In this document: one piece after another, positions 27,981 through 37,569 of the stretch | Position numbering within the stretch: the stretch's first letter is position 1 | Layout: every line of letters starts with the position of its first letter | Assembly: GCA_031553215.1 (NCBI GenBank) | Contig: JAVBLW010000006.1 | Location: 248,001-312,000, forward strand | Reading direction: 5' to 3' | DNA: 64,000 bases | Origin: JAVBLW01 sp031553215 | Lineage (GTDB): Bacteria > Bacillota_I > Bacilli_A > Acholeplasmatales > Anaeroplasmataceae | Made by a program: the position numbers and the translations under genes | The notes under the pieces: generated by a model | What the model saw: only the letters and a program-made list of their open reading frames with translations | Databases searched by the model: none | What the model was told of the DNA's origin: nothing

Positions 27981-30314
27981 TTATAAACTAATTATTAATT
28001 TTTGTGGAGAAACATTTCTTATTTTTAAAGAAACAAGATAGATTGTTAATAAAGCAAACGCTAATATTAATAATGATAATCCTACTACTTGTAAACCTGG
28101 TATAATAAATATTGTTTTTCCAATTCCTGCCATTCCGAACATAAGTGATAATAATGAATTTGCAAAAATTGTTGATATTAGTGCACCTATTAAAACTCCT
28201 AAGAATAATGCAGGTGTAAAGGATATAACAATTTGAATAATCAATTGTTTATTAGAATAACCTAAGGCTTTCATAATACCAAACGTCTTTTTTTCACGCC
28301 TTATCATTGAATTAATTAACAAGAACAAAACAAATCCAATTACTATAATCGTAAGAACAATCATTGCATAAGTAACTATTTCAATGGGATTTGCCATAGA
28401 AGAGAAAATAGTATCTAATTGAATATCAACATCAAGAGCAATCGCAATATGACTTCCATAATCATTCTTTACTAAATTTATAAATTCCTCGTTGGTTATG
28501 TTATCCTTTAAGTATATCGCCATAGCAGTTAATTCTAAGGTTGGTTGCATCTTTCTTACTCCTGCCAATGTAAGAGAGCAATCACTTCCACCAGAAGATA
28601 AACCTTGGGATATTCCTACAACAATATAATTATATGAAACTCCTGCAATTTTTGCCGTTACAGTATCTCCAATTCCCTTTTTAATCGATTTACTAATTGA
28701 TAAACCTATCACTATTTCATTGTCTAAAATAGGATTTCGGCCCTTATAAATATCTTTTGCTGTACTATAGCTAAAATCCTCTAAAATATTACCTTGTGCT
28801 TTTACCCCTTCAACAGTAATTGAAGGATTTTCAAAGCGTAATACGTATTTTATTTTATCGTTATAATCATTTGAAATATTATCAACATCTTCTTTGCTTG
28901 TACAAGCTAAATAAACATCACTTAATTCCATACCTACCATATCATAAAATGGCTGCGGTTTATCAATCATATTATACTTTACAACAAAAACTATAGATGT
29001 GACTAAGCATAATAATGAAACAACAAGAGTTATAACAATATTATTTTTTAAGTTATTTAATAATCTTTTAAAACCTAAATGGATATTTAAAGGCATTTTA
29101 TGTTTTGATAACGGTAAATGATTCTTTTTGAAACTATGATGTGAATCACCTTGTCTTAAAGCATTAATTGGAGTAACCTGCCTAGTCTTTCTTGCAAGAA
29201 AATAGGTTATCCCTGTTGTTAGCAAACATATTAATAAAACCGATGAAATCATAGGTAAAATGTTAGTTGAATTTGTCCAAAGAATTCCTGATGTCGATGC
29301 AATTACATTTCCAATAATTGTTCCAAATCCAATAATTGCAAATATCATACCGACAATACTTCCAATGAATGAAATTAATAAAAATTGGATTGTTTGAGCA
29401 AAAATTATTTGTTTACTACTATATCCAATACTTTTTAAAGATCCAATACTCTTCATATCTTCACTAATACTAGTAATTATATTAAATCTAACCACAATAA
29501 GGGCAATAAATAATAAAATTATAGAAAATAATAATAAAATAGCTGAAATTATATTAACAAATGTTGTGCTAGATTGTTTCGCTTCTTCATAACTGATAGA
29601 AAAAACACCCATCGAATTCAATACTTCAAAACGCTCTGTTAATTCTCTATTTAGCTCATTTACTTTATTATGATTATTTAATCTAACTGATATATAGGTA
29701 TATGCAGTAAATAGGTTATCATTTTCAAAACTATTATAAATTTCAGTTGGCACAAATATTTTCTTCATAGAATTTGTACTTCCACCAAATTCAATATCTT
29801 CGAAAAAGGCATATATTTTATATGTATATCTTTTACCATAACTAACAAAATTTATATCATCACCAGCTTCAACACCATGAGACTTTAATACTAATGGGAT
29901 AATTATTCCATTAGATGGTTGAGAAGATAACTTATCAATTAGTTTTAATGGGTTAACAGAGCTATTTAAAAATTCATTTTGATCAAATACTTCAGTATTT
30001 CCTTGAACATTTGAATTCTTAAATTGAAAAGTGACATCACCATAATAAGCTTTTGCTTTAACAACCGCTTCAGTATCTTTATAATCATTAATAAAATCAA
30101 TTATATCCTCTTCATAATATGACTCTGGCATCATTAAAGTTAAATGACCACCTTTTAAATCTTCACTTTTATTATCATAAAAACTAGAAATACTACTAAA
30201 CAAAGTCAAACTAATAGCTAACATAAAAGTAGCGATCATAGTAATAATAAAGAAAGTTATTGAAGCTGATTTTCTTTTCTTAATATTAGCTAGGGCAATT
30301 TTTAGTATCTTCAT
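27981..30314 (-). CDS. ABC transporter permease (FtsX/MacB-type, two FtsX domains)
   Basis: About 777 residues. N-terminal TM (about 17-40), a large extracytoplasmic domain (about 45-250), three TM helices (about 255-375) forming the first FtsX domain, a further TM (about 425-445), second extracytoplasmic domain and a final FtsX domain of three TM (about 650-770). Such permeases export or extract hydrophobic molecules, peptides or antibiotics by a mechanotransmission mechanism. Start at the ATG just after the ATPase stop; GGGGTGG serves as ribosome site. Forms a module with the ATPase and the two-component system upstream. Confidence 0.88.
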   Translation of the reverse strand: MKILKIALANIKKRKSASITFFIITMIATFMLAISLTLFSSISSFYDNKSEDLKGGHLTLMMPESYYEEDIIDFINDYKDTEAVVKAKAYYGDVTFQFKNSNVQGNTEVFDQNEFLNSSVNPLKLIDKLSSQPSNGIIIPLVLKSHGVEAGDDINFVSYGKRYTYKIYAFFEDIEFGGSTNSMKKIFVPTEIYNSFENDNLFTAYTYISVRLNNHNKVNELNRELTERFEVLNSMGVFSISYEEAKQSSTTFVNIISAILLLFSIILLFIALIVVRFNIITSISEDMKSIGSLKSIGYSSKQIIFAQTIQFLLISFIGSIVGMIFAIIGFGTIIGNVIASTSGILWTNSTNILPMISSVLLICLLTTGITYFLARKTRQVTPINALRQGDSHHSFKKNHLPLSKHKMPLNIHLGFKRLLNNLKNNIVITLVVSLLCLVTSIVFVVKYNMIDKPQPFYDMVGMELSDVYLACTSKEDVDNISNDYNDKIKYVLRFENPSITVEGVKAQGNILEDFSYSTAKDIYKGRNPILDNEIVIGLSISKSIKKGIGDTVTAKIAGVSYNYIVVGISQGLSSGGSDCSLTLAGVRKMQPTLELTAMAIYLKDNITNEEFINLVKNDYGSHIAIALDVDIQLDTIFSSMANPIEIVTYAMIVLTIIVIGFVLFLLINSMIRREKKTFGIMKALGYSNKQLIIQIVISFTPALFLGVLIGALISTIFANSLLSLMFGMAGIGKTIFIIPGLQVVGLSLLILAFALLTIYLVSLKIRNVSPQKLIISL

Positions 30315-30316
30315 AA

Positions 30317-31087
30317 TTACCACCCCATATTAACTAAGAAAGTTCTTATTTTTTCTTTTCTAGTATCATCTTCACTAGTATATTTATCTAAACGTAGTTC
30401 TCCTTCAATTATTCCATCACGTAAATATAAAATTCTATTCCCACGTAGAGCAGATGTAATATCATGAGTTACCATTACAACACTTTGTCCACTTTCATTG
30501 ATACTAGTAAATACATCAAGTACCATATTAGCATTTTTAGAATTTAATGCTCCAGTGGGTTCATCTGCAAATAATATCTTCGGATTATTCACAATTGCTC
30601 TTGCAACGCCTGCTCTTTGTGCTTCTCCACCTGATAATTGATTAGGAAATTTATTCCACAAAATTTCCTCTAATCCAACTGATAATAAAGCTTTCTTAGA
30701 GGCTTCTATTACTTGTTTCTTATCTTTATTTACTAATAAACCACACATAATTACATTATCTAAAATTGACATGCTATCAATTAAATATATTTGTTGGAAA
30801 ACAAATCCACAAGTCTTACGTCGAAATAACGACAATTCATCTTGATTAAGTTTGGCGATTCCATACTCGTCATTATTAATAATATAATTAACATTTCCTA
30901 AGGTTGGCGTATCCATTCCACTTAAGGCATATAATAGTGTTGATTTTCCACCACCACTTGAGCCCATAATTACTGTAAAATCATTTTCATAAATTTCAAC
31001 ATCTAAATTCTTCAATACATGTTGTTGAACTCCAGCTGTAGAAAATGTTTTAGATAACTTCTCTGTTTTTAAAATTAATTTTTCCAT
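30317..31087 (-). CDS. ABC transporter ATP-binding protein (MacB/LolD type)
   Basis: 256 residues. Walker A GSSGGGKST, Q-loop FVFQQIYL, signature LSGGEAQRAGVARA, Walker B ILFADEPTGALN and switch histidine MVTHD. The sequence type (three-to-four residue spacing, ADEPTGALNS) is that of the FtsX-associated ATPases. Overlaps the permease start region and is expressed from a promoter just upstream that carries an 11-bp direct repeat, likely bound by the response regulator encoded two genes upstream. Confidence 0.93.
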   Translation of the reverse strand: MEKLILKTEKLSKTFSTAGVQQHVLKNLDVEIYENDFTVIMGSSGGGKSTLLYALSGMDTPTLGNVNYIINNDEYGIAKLNQDELSLFRRKTCGFVFQQIYLIDSMSILDNVIMCGLLVNKDKKQVIEASKKALLSVGLEEILWNKFPNQLSGGEAQRAGVARAIVNNPKILFADEPTGALNSKNANMVLDVFTSINESGQSVVMVTHDITSALRGNRILYLRDGIIEGELRLDKYTSEDDTRKEKIRTFLVNMGW

Positions 31088-31118
31088 ATAAATACCTCAC
31101 AATTCTATTTACAAAAAA

Positions 31119-31170
31119 ATTATAGCATTGCAATTTTTTTTATACTTTATATATTTCTTATATATTTCTT
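31119..31170 (-). promoter_or_regulatory. ABC-operon promoter with 11-bp tandem operator
   Basis: Minus strand: TATAAT -10 at 31119-31124 without a recognisable -35. Immediately upstream of the -35 position are two exact tandem copies of an 11-mer (AAGAAATATAT on the minus strand, 31149-31170). An 11-bp direct repeat at this place is typical of activation by OmpR/PhoB-family regulators. Confidence 0.5.
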
Positions 31171-31185
31171 AAATATAATTAAGAA

Positions 31186-32460
31186 TTACACTAAAGGCAA
31201 ATTAACCTTAACAATGAATCCATCTTTATCTATAATAGCCTCTAAATTACCATTCATTCTTTGTAAGAAATTATCACATAGATATAATCCTAATCCAGCA
31301 CCTTCATGTCCCTTTGAATTAGAAGCACGATAAAACTTACAAGTTAACAAGGCTAATTCTTCTTCTTTTAATGTTTGACCAAAATCTTTAAAATATATTT
31401 GTAAGTATTCTCTTTTATCTCCAACATTTTTAAAACCAACTTCTATGATAGTATTCGCGTATTTATATGAATTAGCAATTATATTATCAATAATTTGATA
31501 GGTTTTTAATTTATCAATCTTTAATAGGCACTCAGGAATCTTGTTTATAAATATAACCTTATTCGAATGATCTGCTTCTTTAATTATATTCTCTATTTCA
31601 TTTGAAGAAACTTCTTCTATATCAAACTTTAATTTCATAATATCATCAATACTTGAATTAAATAATTCATTGATAAGTTTCTCAATCTCTTCTATTTTAT
31701 TGTCCATCATATTAAGTTTATTTAATTTATTATCGTCAATCTCCTTAGTAATTAATAGTTCATTGACAGCTTTGATACTAGCTAATGGAGTTTTTATATC
31801 ATGACTAAGAGATGCTAAAAATTCCTTTTTACTTAATTCTAATTCAATATTCTTTTTATTCGCCTCATTCAATTCATTTCTCATTAAATCAAAACTTTCA
31901 GTAAAAGCACCAAATATATTTTTTTTATCCATTGATAATGGAGCATTAAAATTACCTGAGGCAATTGAAGTAGCGAATTTATCTAAAGTCTTAAATGGTT
32001 TAATATATATTAAATAATTTCTTATATAATAAATTATAACTATGATACATAAAACTAATCCTGTAATTATTTCAATTATATACAATCTATTTATTGTGTT
32101 TTTAAAATACATATTTGTATATATAATAATCTTCCCATTTGAAAAATCAACAATCGTCTCATTATTAGTATAGGCATCATTAATTCTTTGTTCGTTACTT
32201 TTTAATTTTGTATCAAAGGTCGAATATACAGGAAAAATTGCATCATTACTATCATCACTTATTATAATAGTATACTCATATTTATTAACTTTGGTATTAT
32301 TACTATAATTTGAGGAATTCTTTTCAACACTACTTTTTATTTCATTTATAGCAATCATATCATTTTTCATGATTGAATAATTTCTAACCAAAATAATATT
32401 GATTATTGTTACTAAAACTAAAACTATGATAATGATAATTATACTCTTTTTATTCTTCAA
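31186..32460 (-). CDS. Sensor histidine kinase
   Basis: 424 residues. TM1 about 6-25, an extracytoplasmic loop of about 105 residues (NDMIAINEIKSS to INRLY), TM2 about 128-148, HAMP-like linker, HisKA with ASLSHDIKTPLASI (phospho-acceptor His), and HATPase with GAGLGLYLC. The N-box is less canonical (IDNIIANSYKYA). Start appears to be TTG with GAAGG upstream, overlapping the regulator stop. Likely senses an envelope stress or peptide and controls the adjacent FtsX-type ABC transporter. Confidence 0.88.
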   Translation of the reverse strand: MKNKKSIIIIIIVLVLVTIINIILVRNYSIMKNDMIAINEIKSSVEKNSSNYSNNTKVNKYEYTIIISDDSNDAIFPVYSTFDTKLKSNEQRINDAYTNNETIVDFSNGKIIIYTNMYFKNTINRLYIIEIITGLVLCIIVIIYYIRNYLIYIKPFKTLDKFATSIASGNFNAPLSMDKKNIFGAFTESFDLMRNELNEANKKNIELELSKKEFLASLSHDIKTPLASIKAVNELLITKEIDDNKLNKLNMMDNKIEEIEKLINELFNSSIDDIMKLKFDIEEVSSNEIENIIKEADHSNKVIFINKIPECLLKIDKLKTYQIIDNIIANSYKYANTIIEVGFKNVGDKREYLQIYFKDFGQTLKEEELALLTCKFYRASNSKGHEGAGLGLYLCDNFLQRMNGNLEAIIDKDGFIVKVNLPLV

Positions 32461-33118
32461 AAATATAACCTTCTCCCCAAACTGTTTTTATATATTTTGG
32501 TTTATTAGGATCTTCTTCTATTTTTTCTCTTATATGCCTAATATGAACATTTAATGTTCCATCAGAAAAAAAAGCATCATCCCAAACATTTTCAAATAAT
32601 TCTTCTTTTGTTAGAACTTTATTTTTGTTTGCTATCATATAAGTCAATAATCTAAATTCTTTAGTTTTCAATTCACAATCTTTGCCATTAACATAAATTT
32701 TCAATTTATCATAATCAATACTGATATTCCCAATTTGGGTTATTGATTTAACCTGTTCATTTCTTTTTAATCTAGCTTTAACCTTAGCTAATAAAACATT
32801 TAAATGATATGGTTTAGTAATATAATCATCTCCACCAATATTTAGTGCAATCATCATGTCTTCATTAGAAAGTCTAGCACTTATAAAGAAAATAGGCGTA
32901 TCATATTTGTCTCTTATCATTTTGCACAATTCAAACCCACTTTTATTCTTTAAATTTATATCTAATAAAATTAAATCTACTTGATTATATAAAAGGAAAT
33001 CTATAGTTTCTTCAAAGGTATATACAGCTTTAGTTTTAACATCAAAGGCATTAAAGTATTCACATGTAGAATTGGCTAATAGTTCTTCATCATCTATTAT
33101 TAGTACATCATATTTCAT
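32450..33118 (-). CDS. OmpR/PhoB-family response regulator
   Basis: 222 residues. Receiver domain with DVLIIDDEELL, phospho-acceptor Asp in LILLDINLKNKSG and Lys in ITKPYH; winged-helix C-terminal domain with LKTKEFRLLTYMIAN, VLTKEELFENVWD and VHIRHIREKIEEDP...TVWGEGYIFEE. Overlaps the kinase gene by about 11 bases. Expected target: the 11-bp direct repeat upstream of the ABC ATPase gene. Confidence 0.93.
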   Translation of the reverse strand: MKYDVLIIDDEELLANSTCEYFNAFDVKTKAVYTFEETIDFLLYNQVDLILLDINLKNKSGFELCKMIRDKYDTPIFFISARLSNEDMMIALNIGGDDYITKPYHLNVLLAKVKARLKRNEQVKSITQIGNISIDYDKLKIYVNGKDCELKTKEFRLLTYMIANKNKVLTKEELFENVWDDAFFSDGTLNVHIRHIREKIEEDPNKPKYIKTVWGEGYIFEE

Positions 33119-33156
33119 AGTTTATCTCCATCATTATGTCATATGACTATTTTAAC

Positions 33157-33187
33157 ATAAAAATAGCGCAAATTTTACTTTGCGCTA
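33157..33187 (-). terminator. Terminator after the ubiquitin-like gene
   Basis: A perfect 9-bp GC-containing stem (TAGCGCAAA/TTTGCGCTA), 6-nt loop, then a T-run on the minus strand. Confidence 0.85.
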
Positions 33188-33194
33188 ATAAATC

Positions 33195-34157
33195 CTATTT
33201 ATTTTCTTTCTTTTTATATTTATTATAGATAAAATAAAATGTACTACCACATATAATCAATAAAATCTTCAAACATTTTTGCCTTTTGAATGTGTCACCT
33301 TGACCAAATTTTTTATCACTTGTACTAATATCTACAGATGACTTATCAGAAGCTTCAAAATCAGTAGTTTCCTTATAGCGTATACTAAAAGTATATTTGG
33401 TATTTGGGGACAAGTTAGTAAAAACATTAGAATCTTGCCACTCTCCACCATTCATGCAATACTCAGCACCTATGACATTAACTAATGTAATTGAATTAGT
33501 GTTTCTTATGTCTAACTGTGGAATATCAGGAGTAGATTGTATACCTTTTGAAACAACAACTTTTATATCTAATGCAAAATCATTATAATTCTCTGAATCA
33601 GCATTATAAATTGCAGAATAAGTATTTTCTCCCACAGTTAATTTAATTGTACTATCAACCCAACTAAAATCATCTTGTAATGAAGGAATAATATCTTCTA
33701 AAGTGTTTTCTTCAGTATATCTTACCTCGATAATTGGATGATTTATATTTGTATAATTATTTTTTAGAATAATAACTTGTATAACATGTCCATTTTGTAC
33801 TCCATAGCTATCAAAAGTCCTTTCATTTTGGAGAGCTTTAAATTGAAAATTAAGTGATATTCTTTCTACTGAAACTTCTAGCATTAAAGCAAGTCTTTCT
33901 TTTATTTGTTCTATCGTGTTTGATAGTTCCATTTCCAGTACTATTTGTCGACCAGTGACAAATTCAAAGTAAACCTCAACATTTTGAAAAGATGGTGCAT
34001 CAAGGTTAACTATGTTAATATCATTTGGTACTACACTATAATCTAATTTTTCTTCATATGAAACACTTTTAAAAAATTCTAAAATGACTAATATAGAAAA
34101 TACAAATAGAGTGCCAAAAATGCTATTTTTTTTCTTCATTAAATTAGTTTTACTCAT
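33195..34157 (-). CDS. Membrane-tethered extracytoplasmic protein with ubiquitin-like and Fn3-like domains
   Basis: About 320 residues. N-terminal signal/TM helix (about 14-31 of the longest frame), then residues 62-134 aligning without gaps to ubiquitin 1-73 with 19 identities by my manual count (for example T9, G10, L15, E16, T22-I23-E24, K27, L43, F45, K48, L50, R54-T55, Y59, Q62). A linker, then a fibronectin-III-like domain about 215-290 (LSPNTKYTFSIRYKETTDFEAS) and a C-terminal TM helix with a basic tail. No terminal GG, so conjugation is not expected. Start chosen at the ATG six bases after AGGAGG. Monocistronic. Function unknown; probably a surface-exposed binding protein. Confidence 0.7.
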   Translation of the reverse strand: MSKTNLMKKKNSIFGTLFVFSILVILEFFKSVSYEEKLDYSVVPNDINIVNLDAPSFQNVEVYFEFVTGRQIVLEMELSNTIEQIKERLALMLEVSVERISLNFQFKALQNERTFDSYGVQNGHVIQVIILKNNYTNINHPIIEVRYTEENTLEDIIPSLQDDFSWVDSTIKLTVGENTYSAIYNADSENYNDFALDIKVVVSKGIQSTPDIPQLDIRNTNSITLVNVIGAEYCMNGGEWQDSNVFTNLSPNTKYTFSIRYKETTDFEASDKSSVDISTSDKKFGQGDTFKRQKCLKILLIICGSTFYFIYNKYKKKENK

Positions 34158-34303
34158 CTTCATCCTCCTTGTAATTGTTTATGGATTTACTTTATAATTT
34201 GTTATAACGATAGACTTATTCATTAATAAATCAATTATTATAAATATAATAAAATTTATACTATTTAAATTATAACATAATTAATGTTTACCTCGAAATA
34301 TAA

Positions 34304-34328
34304 AGATAAAAAGAGCCATTTGGCTCTT
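34304..34328 (-). terminator. spoVD terminator
   Basis: A 7-bp perfect stem AAGAGCC/GGCTCTT with a 4-nt loop followed by five T, overlapping the spoVD stop codon. Confidence 0.8.
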
Positions 34329-35019
34329 AATTTAAATACAATAATATAGTTCCACCCTCTTGAACCTTTTCTCCTGCATTTGGTGACTGGTCAATTACAG
34401 TATTACCCTCTCCTATATAAACATATTTATAATATGGAGATGACTTAATGCTTTTCTTTGTCATACCTATAAAATTTGGTATTTCATAATAGAATTTATC
34501 TATATAATATCTATATTCTTTATCAATTTGATTCTCTAAATCTTTCTTTATTCCTAATGTAGGTAAAACTTGACTAAATATTTCACCAACTAATGGAGCA
34601 GCAACAGTTCCCCCATATTGGATTGTATTTTTAGGATTATCTACTGCAATATAAACAGCTATTTCAGGATCATTCATTGGTGCCATCCCTAAAAAAGATA
34701 GGATATAGTTATTTGACATATATGCACCATTTTCCCCTACTTTTTGAGCAGTACCTGTTTTACCACCAATTCTATACCCATCAACATATGCACCTCTACC
34801 AGTACCATTTGCAACGACAGTTTCTAATGCATATCGCATTACAGCTGATGTTTCTTCACTTATTACTCTTCTTTTAATTACTGGTGTTTTTTCATATAAA
34901 ACCGTTCCAGCATTATTTTCAATATATTTCAATATATATGGAGTTAACAGATTACCACCATTTACACAAGCAGATACTGCATTTACTAATTGAATAGGTG
35001 TAGTTGAGTTCCCTTGCCC
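34327..35019 (-). pseudogene. spoVD: spoVD, 3' part of interrupted gene (KTG motif and PASTA domain)
   Basis: The frame is open from the GGG codon at 35017-35019 through to the stop and encodes 229 residues from QGNSTTPIQL: the end of the transpeptidase domain with the KTG box (GGKTGTAQK) and a C-terminal PASTA domain (YEIPNFIGMTKKSIK...DQSPNAGEKVQEGG). It has no start codon or ribosome site of its own near the junction, and the element's terminator stands directly before it. Residues correspond to the C-terminal third of SpoVD of Bacillus as I recall it (TVAAPLVGEI, VYIAVDNPKNTIQYGG). Joined in frame to the 5' part at 47312-48529 it gives a complete 635-residue SpoVD. It should be silent unless the intervening element excises. 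Confidence 0.9.
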
Positions 35020-35043
35020 GGAGGTAACCGATAGTGTTACACC
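35014..35043 (-). other. Element/host junction (attR-like) in spoVD
   Basis: Host spoVD sequence (CAAGGG...) meets the element here. The core GG (35018-35019 complement) is shared with the other junction at 47313-47314. The 24 element bases 35020-35043 form one half of the inverted repeat of the reconstructed attP. Confidence 0.85.
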
Positions 35044-35073
35044 AAAAAAACCTATAGAACAGATCTATAGGTT
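35044..35073 (-). terminator. Terminator after subtilase, at the element edge
   Basis: Perfect 9-bp stem AACCTATAG/CTATAGGTT with a 7-nt loop and seven T on the minus strand. It insulates the spoVD 3' fragment from transcription of the ATPase/subtilase operon. Confidence 0.85.
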
Positions 35074-35078
35074 TGAAT

Positions 35079-37550
35079 TTATTTAGTTTCAATAATAACT
35101 TTATTTTTATTTTCTATTATTGTTAATATTTCATTATATAAATCTATTTCTTCGTCATCAATTTTAAGGCTGACAACTAACGAAAATTGTATTTTTTCAT
35201 TATACTTTTTTAAATGCTTACGTTCTTTCCACCAGCCTGAAACTGGATATACAGCAATATAATTAGCATTAGCTATTTCACCAGCTGTTCCCAACCATAT
35301 ATCAGAGTGAATAGAACCAACATTTCTAGCATTAGGTCCCAATTTCCATTGAACACCACTCTCTGTATTTGAATCATTATCTTCTATTTCTTCATCCATT
35401 ATTCTAGAAATTTTACGTTTAAATTCATTTCTGGCTAGTCCGCCATTAACATCAAATCTCAACCCACATGATGGATATCTATATCTATCTTTCCATCCTA
35501 TTTCTCCTGGTCCGGGTTCTATAAAATAAGATAAGGTAACTTTCATTTCAACTTTTTTATCGAAATTATTTTCCAAAATATTTTTTGGCCACGGAACATC
35601 AAAAATCATCATATCTTTCATTTTAACTTCATTGTTTAATAATCCGAAAGGTTGCAATTCAGATTCTATAATCATGTTTACATCGTTATTTCTACATTCA
35701 ACAGCCCTTTCAAAAGAAGGTATACCATAACCACAAATCCTTAATAATTTTGCATAATCACTTTTTCTAGTGTTATTTTGAATTAACTTTAGCATTTCAG
35801 ATGTCCAAGTTGCTGAATGAATCATTAATCCTCTAATTGTTTCAACTCTATAATTAGGATATTGTGCGTATAATCGGACAGCAAAATTTGAAGCTTTGGC
35901 TGTTGCTAAACTAGTCGCTCTTATAGTATCAAAAAAACCATGTTTAATTGTATCACTACTAATGGTTAATTCAGAGACTTCTTGGGCACTAGCTGGACCA
36001 AATCTATCAACAAGTACATTACCACCTTCAAATAGAACCTCTGGTTTTATCGGCCATTTTTTTTGCCACATTATAGAAGTCGTAGAAAACGGTGATAGTG
36101 CACCTATTTCTGCTAATGAAGTTACATTAGTCTCTGTATCATGATAAACTTTTTCAGTAAACGCACCTACAGTAATAGCATTCCATGCTTGTCCGGGACT
36201 TTTAACACTATATATTGTATTACTGTTAGGATATTGTTTATATGCTTCTACATCTTCAATATTACCAGCAGAAATTAATATAAGTTTCTTTAATTCATCA
36301 ATTCTTGCATAAGTTATATTATCAATTTGTGCAGACCACGAAGATGGGCGGCCATCATCATAATCGAAATCCTCTGTAACCGCCATACAAAAAACTCTAT
36401 TTATATATGGGTTATTAATTATTAATGCTTCAATTTGATTGCTTGTGATTGCTCCGTATAAAAGTGGATCATTTTTTTGATTTGAATTTGGCAATATTTT
36501 AGCAGATTCTAATTTATGGGTTATTTCAATATTTTCTGAAGATTCTAATTTTGATTGTAGATTATCATATAGACAAATACCTGACATTTGTGTACCATGT
36601 CCACCTGGATATCCATCATGTGTTCCCCAATTAGAATCATAGGAAATAATTCCTTTATTAACAAAAAAGTCATCTATTAAAGGGTGTTTATTAATTCCGG
36701 AATCTAAAATGCTTATCGCTTGTGTATCAGCTGTTTCATTGATAATAATTCGTTTTTTTAATTCATCTATCCATTCTTTTTGTTCATGTTGTTCCAAATC
36801 TAAAAAGAACATAGTTGCCCTTGGAGCATTTCTTATTTCAGCAATATTTGAATTACGTTCAATCAATTCTTTTAAATCATCATAATTTGCCTTTATAAGA
36901 ATTACTTTTCTTTCTGGAAAGTTAAGAGTTTCTTTTGCTACTTCAATATTTAAATCATTTGCCACTTGTTTAAAAGAAAGTAGTGCTTGATCTACATCGG
37001 TGTTTTCTATACCATAAGATGCTAACCAAACTTCACACCATTCTTTTTCACCATGGGGAATTTTTTTCTTATCACTTGTCCAAAAACTTTCAATAATTGC
37101 TAGAGAAATCGAATTTATTGAATTTATTAAGGTTTTATTCTTAGGTTTATCAATATCGGCAGTTTCAATATATTTGTTTAACTTGTTTAAAAAATAGCTT
37201 TCGGTACCATTAGGAATAAATACTGTTGCCTTCGTTGTGTTTTCATCATCACTTTGAATATTCAACAATCTTATTCCTTTAGACATTGACTCCAAACTTT
37301 TTGTAATCAAATCATATCCTGGCGAACTAGTAAATTGTAAATATACCCCATCTTTAGTTGGTAATGAAACCGCACTTCTTTGCTCAGATTCTCTTAAAGT
37401 TTTTTCCCATATCGCATCGAATTCATTCTTAAGTTTTGTTGCATGTGAAAAACTATCTCTATTTGGAATATTTCCACCCGGTCCTCTACCAGGCTTTGAA
37501 AAATATTGCTCACTATTTTGTTCTAAATTTAAATAAATATTTTTTAGCAA
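35079..37550 (-). CDS. Subtilisin-family (S8) serine protease, IetS-like
   Basis: 823 residues, cytoplasmic (no signal peptide). Catalytic Asp283 (SILDSGINKHP), His318 (GGHGTQMSG), oxyanion Asn430 (ISAGN) and Ser547 (RATSLATAKAS) are present in the S8 order. An N-terminal region of about 270 residues starts with a GRGPGG...RDSFSHA segment typical of subtilases paired with AAA ATPases, and the C-terminal 250 residues form a beta-rich extension. The ATPase gene is 19 bases upstream. The pair matches the IetA/IetS arrangement, described as a toxin-antitoxin-type stability module and later listed among defence systems. Start codon appears to be TTG after GGTGGGGA. Confidence 0.85.
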   Translation of the reverse strand: MLKNIYLNLEQNSEQYFSKPGRGPGGNIPNRDSFSHATKLKNEFDAIWEKTLRESEQRSAVSLPTKDGVYLQFTSSPGYDLITKSLESMSKGIRLLNIQSDDENTTKATVFIPNGTESYFLNKLNKYIETADIDKPKNKTLINSINSISLAIIESFWTSDKKKIPHGEKEWCEVWLASYGIENTDVDQALLSFKQVANDLNIEVAKETLNFPERKVILIKANYDDLKELIERNSNIAEIRNAPRATMFFLDLEQHEQKEWIDELKKRIIINETADTQAISILDSGINKHPLIDDFFVNKGIISYDSNWGTHDGYPGGHGTQMSGICLYDNLQSKLESSENIEITHKLESAKILPNSNQKNDPLLYGAITSNQIEALIINNPYINRVFCMAVTEDFDYDDGRPSSWSAQIDNITYARIDELKKLILISAGNIEDVEAYKQYPNSNTIYSVKSPGQAWNAITVGAFTEKVYHDTETNVTSLAEIGALSPFSTTSIMWQKKWPIKPEVLFEGGNVLVDRFGPASAQEVSELTISSDTIKHGFFDTIRATSLATAKASNFAVRLYAQYPNYRVETIRGLMIHSATWTSEMLKLIQNNTRKSDYAKLLRICGYGIPSFERAVECRNNDVNMIIESELQPFGLLNNEVKMKDMMIFDVPWPKNILENNFDKKVEMKVTLSYFIEPGPGEIGWKDRYRYPSCGLRFDVNGGLARNEFKRKISRIMDEEIEDNDSNTESGVQWKLGPNARNVGSIHSDIWLGTAGEIANANYIAVYPVSGWWKERKHLKKYNEKIQFSLVVSLKIDDEEIDLYNEILTIIENKNKVIIETK

Positions 37551-37569
37551 ATCCCCACCACCTTTTGTA

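Noticed and set aside
34327..35064. spoVD 3' fragment as an independently expressed PBP/PASTA protein
   Set aside because: No start codon or ribosome site upstream of the transpeptidase remnant, and a strong terminator lies directly before it.
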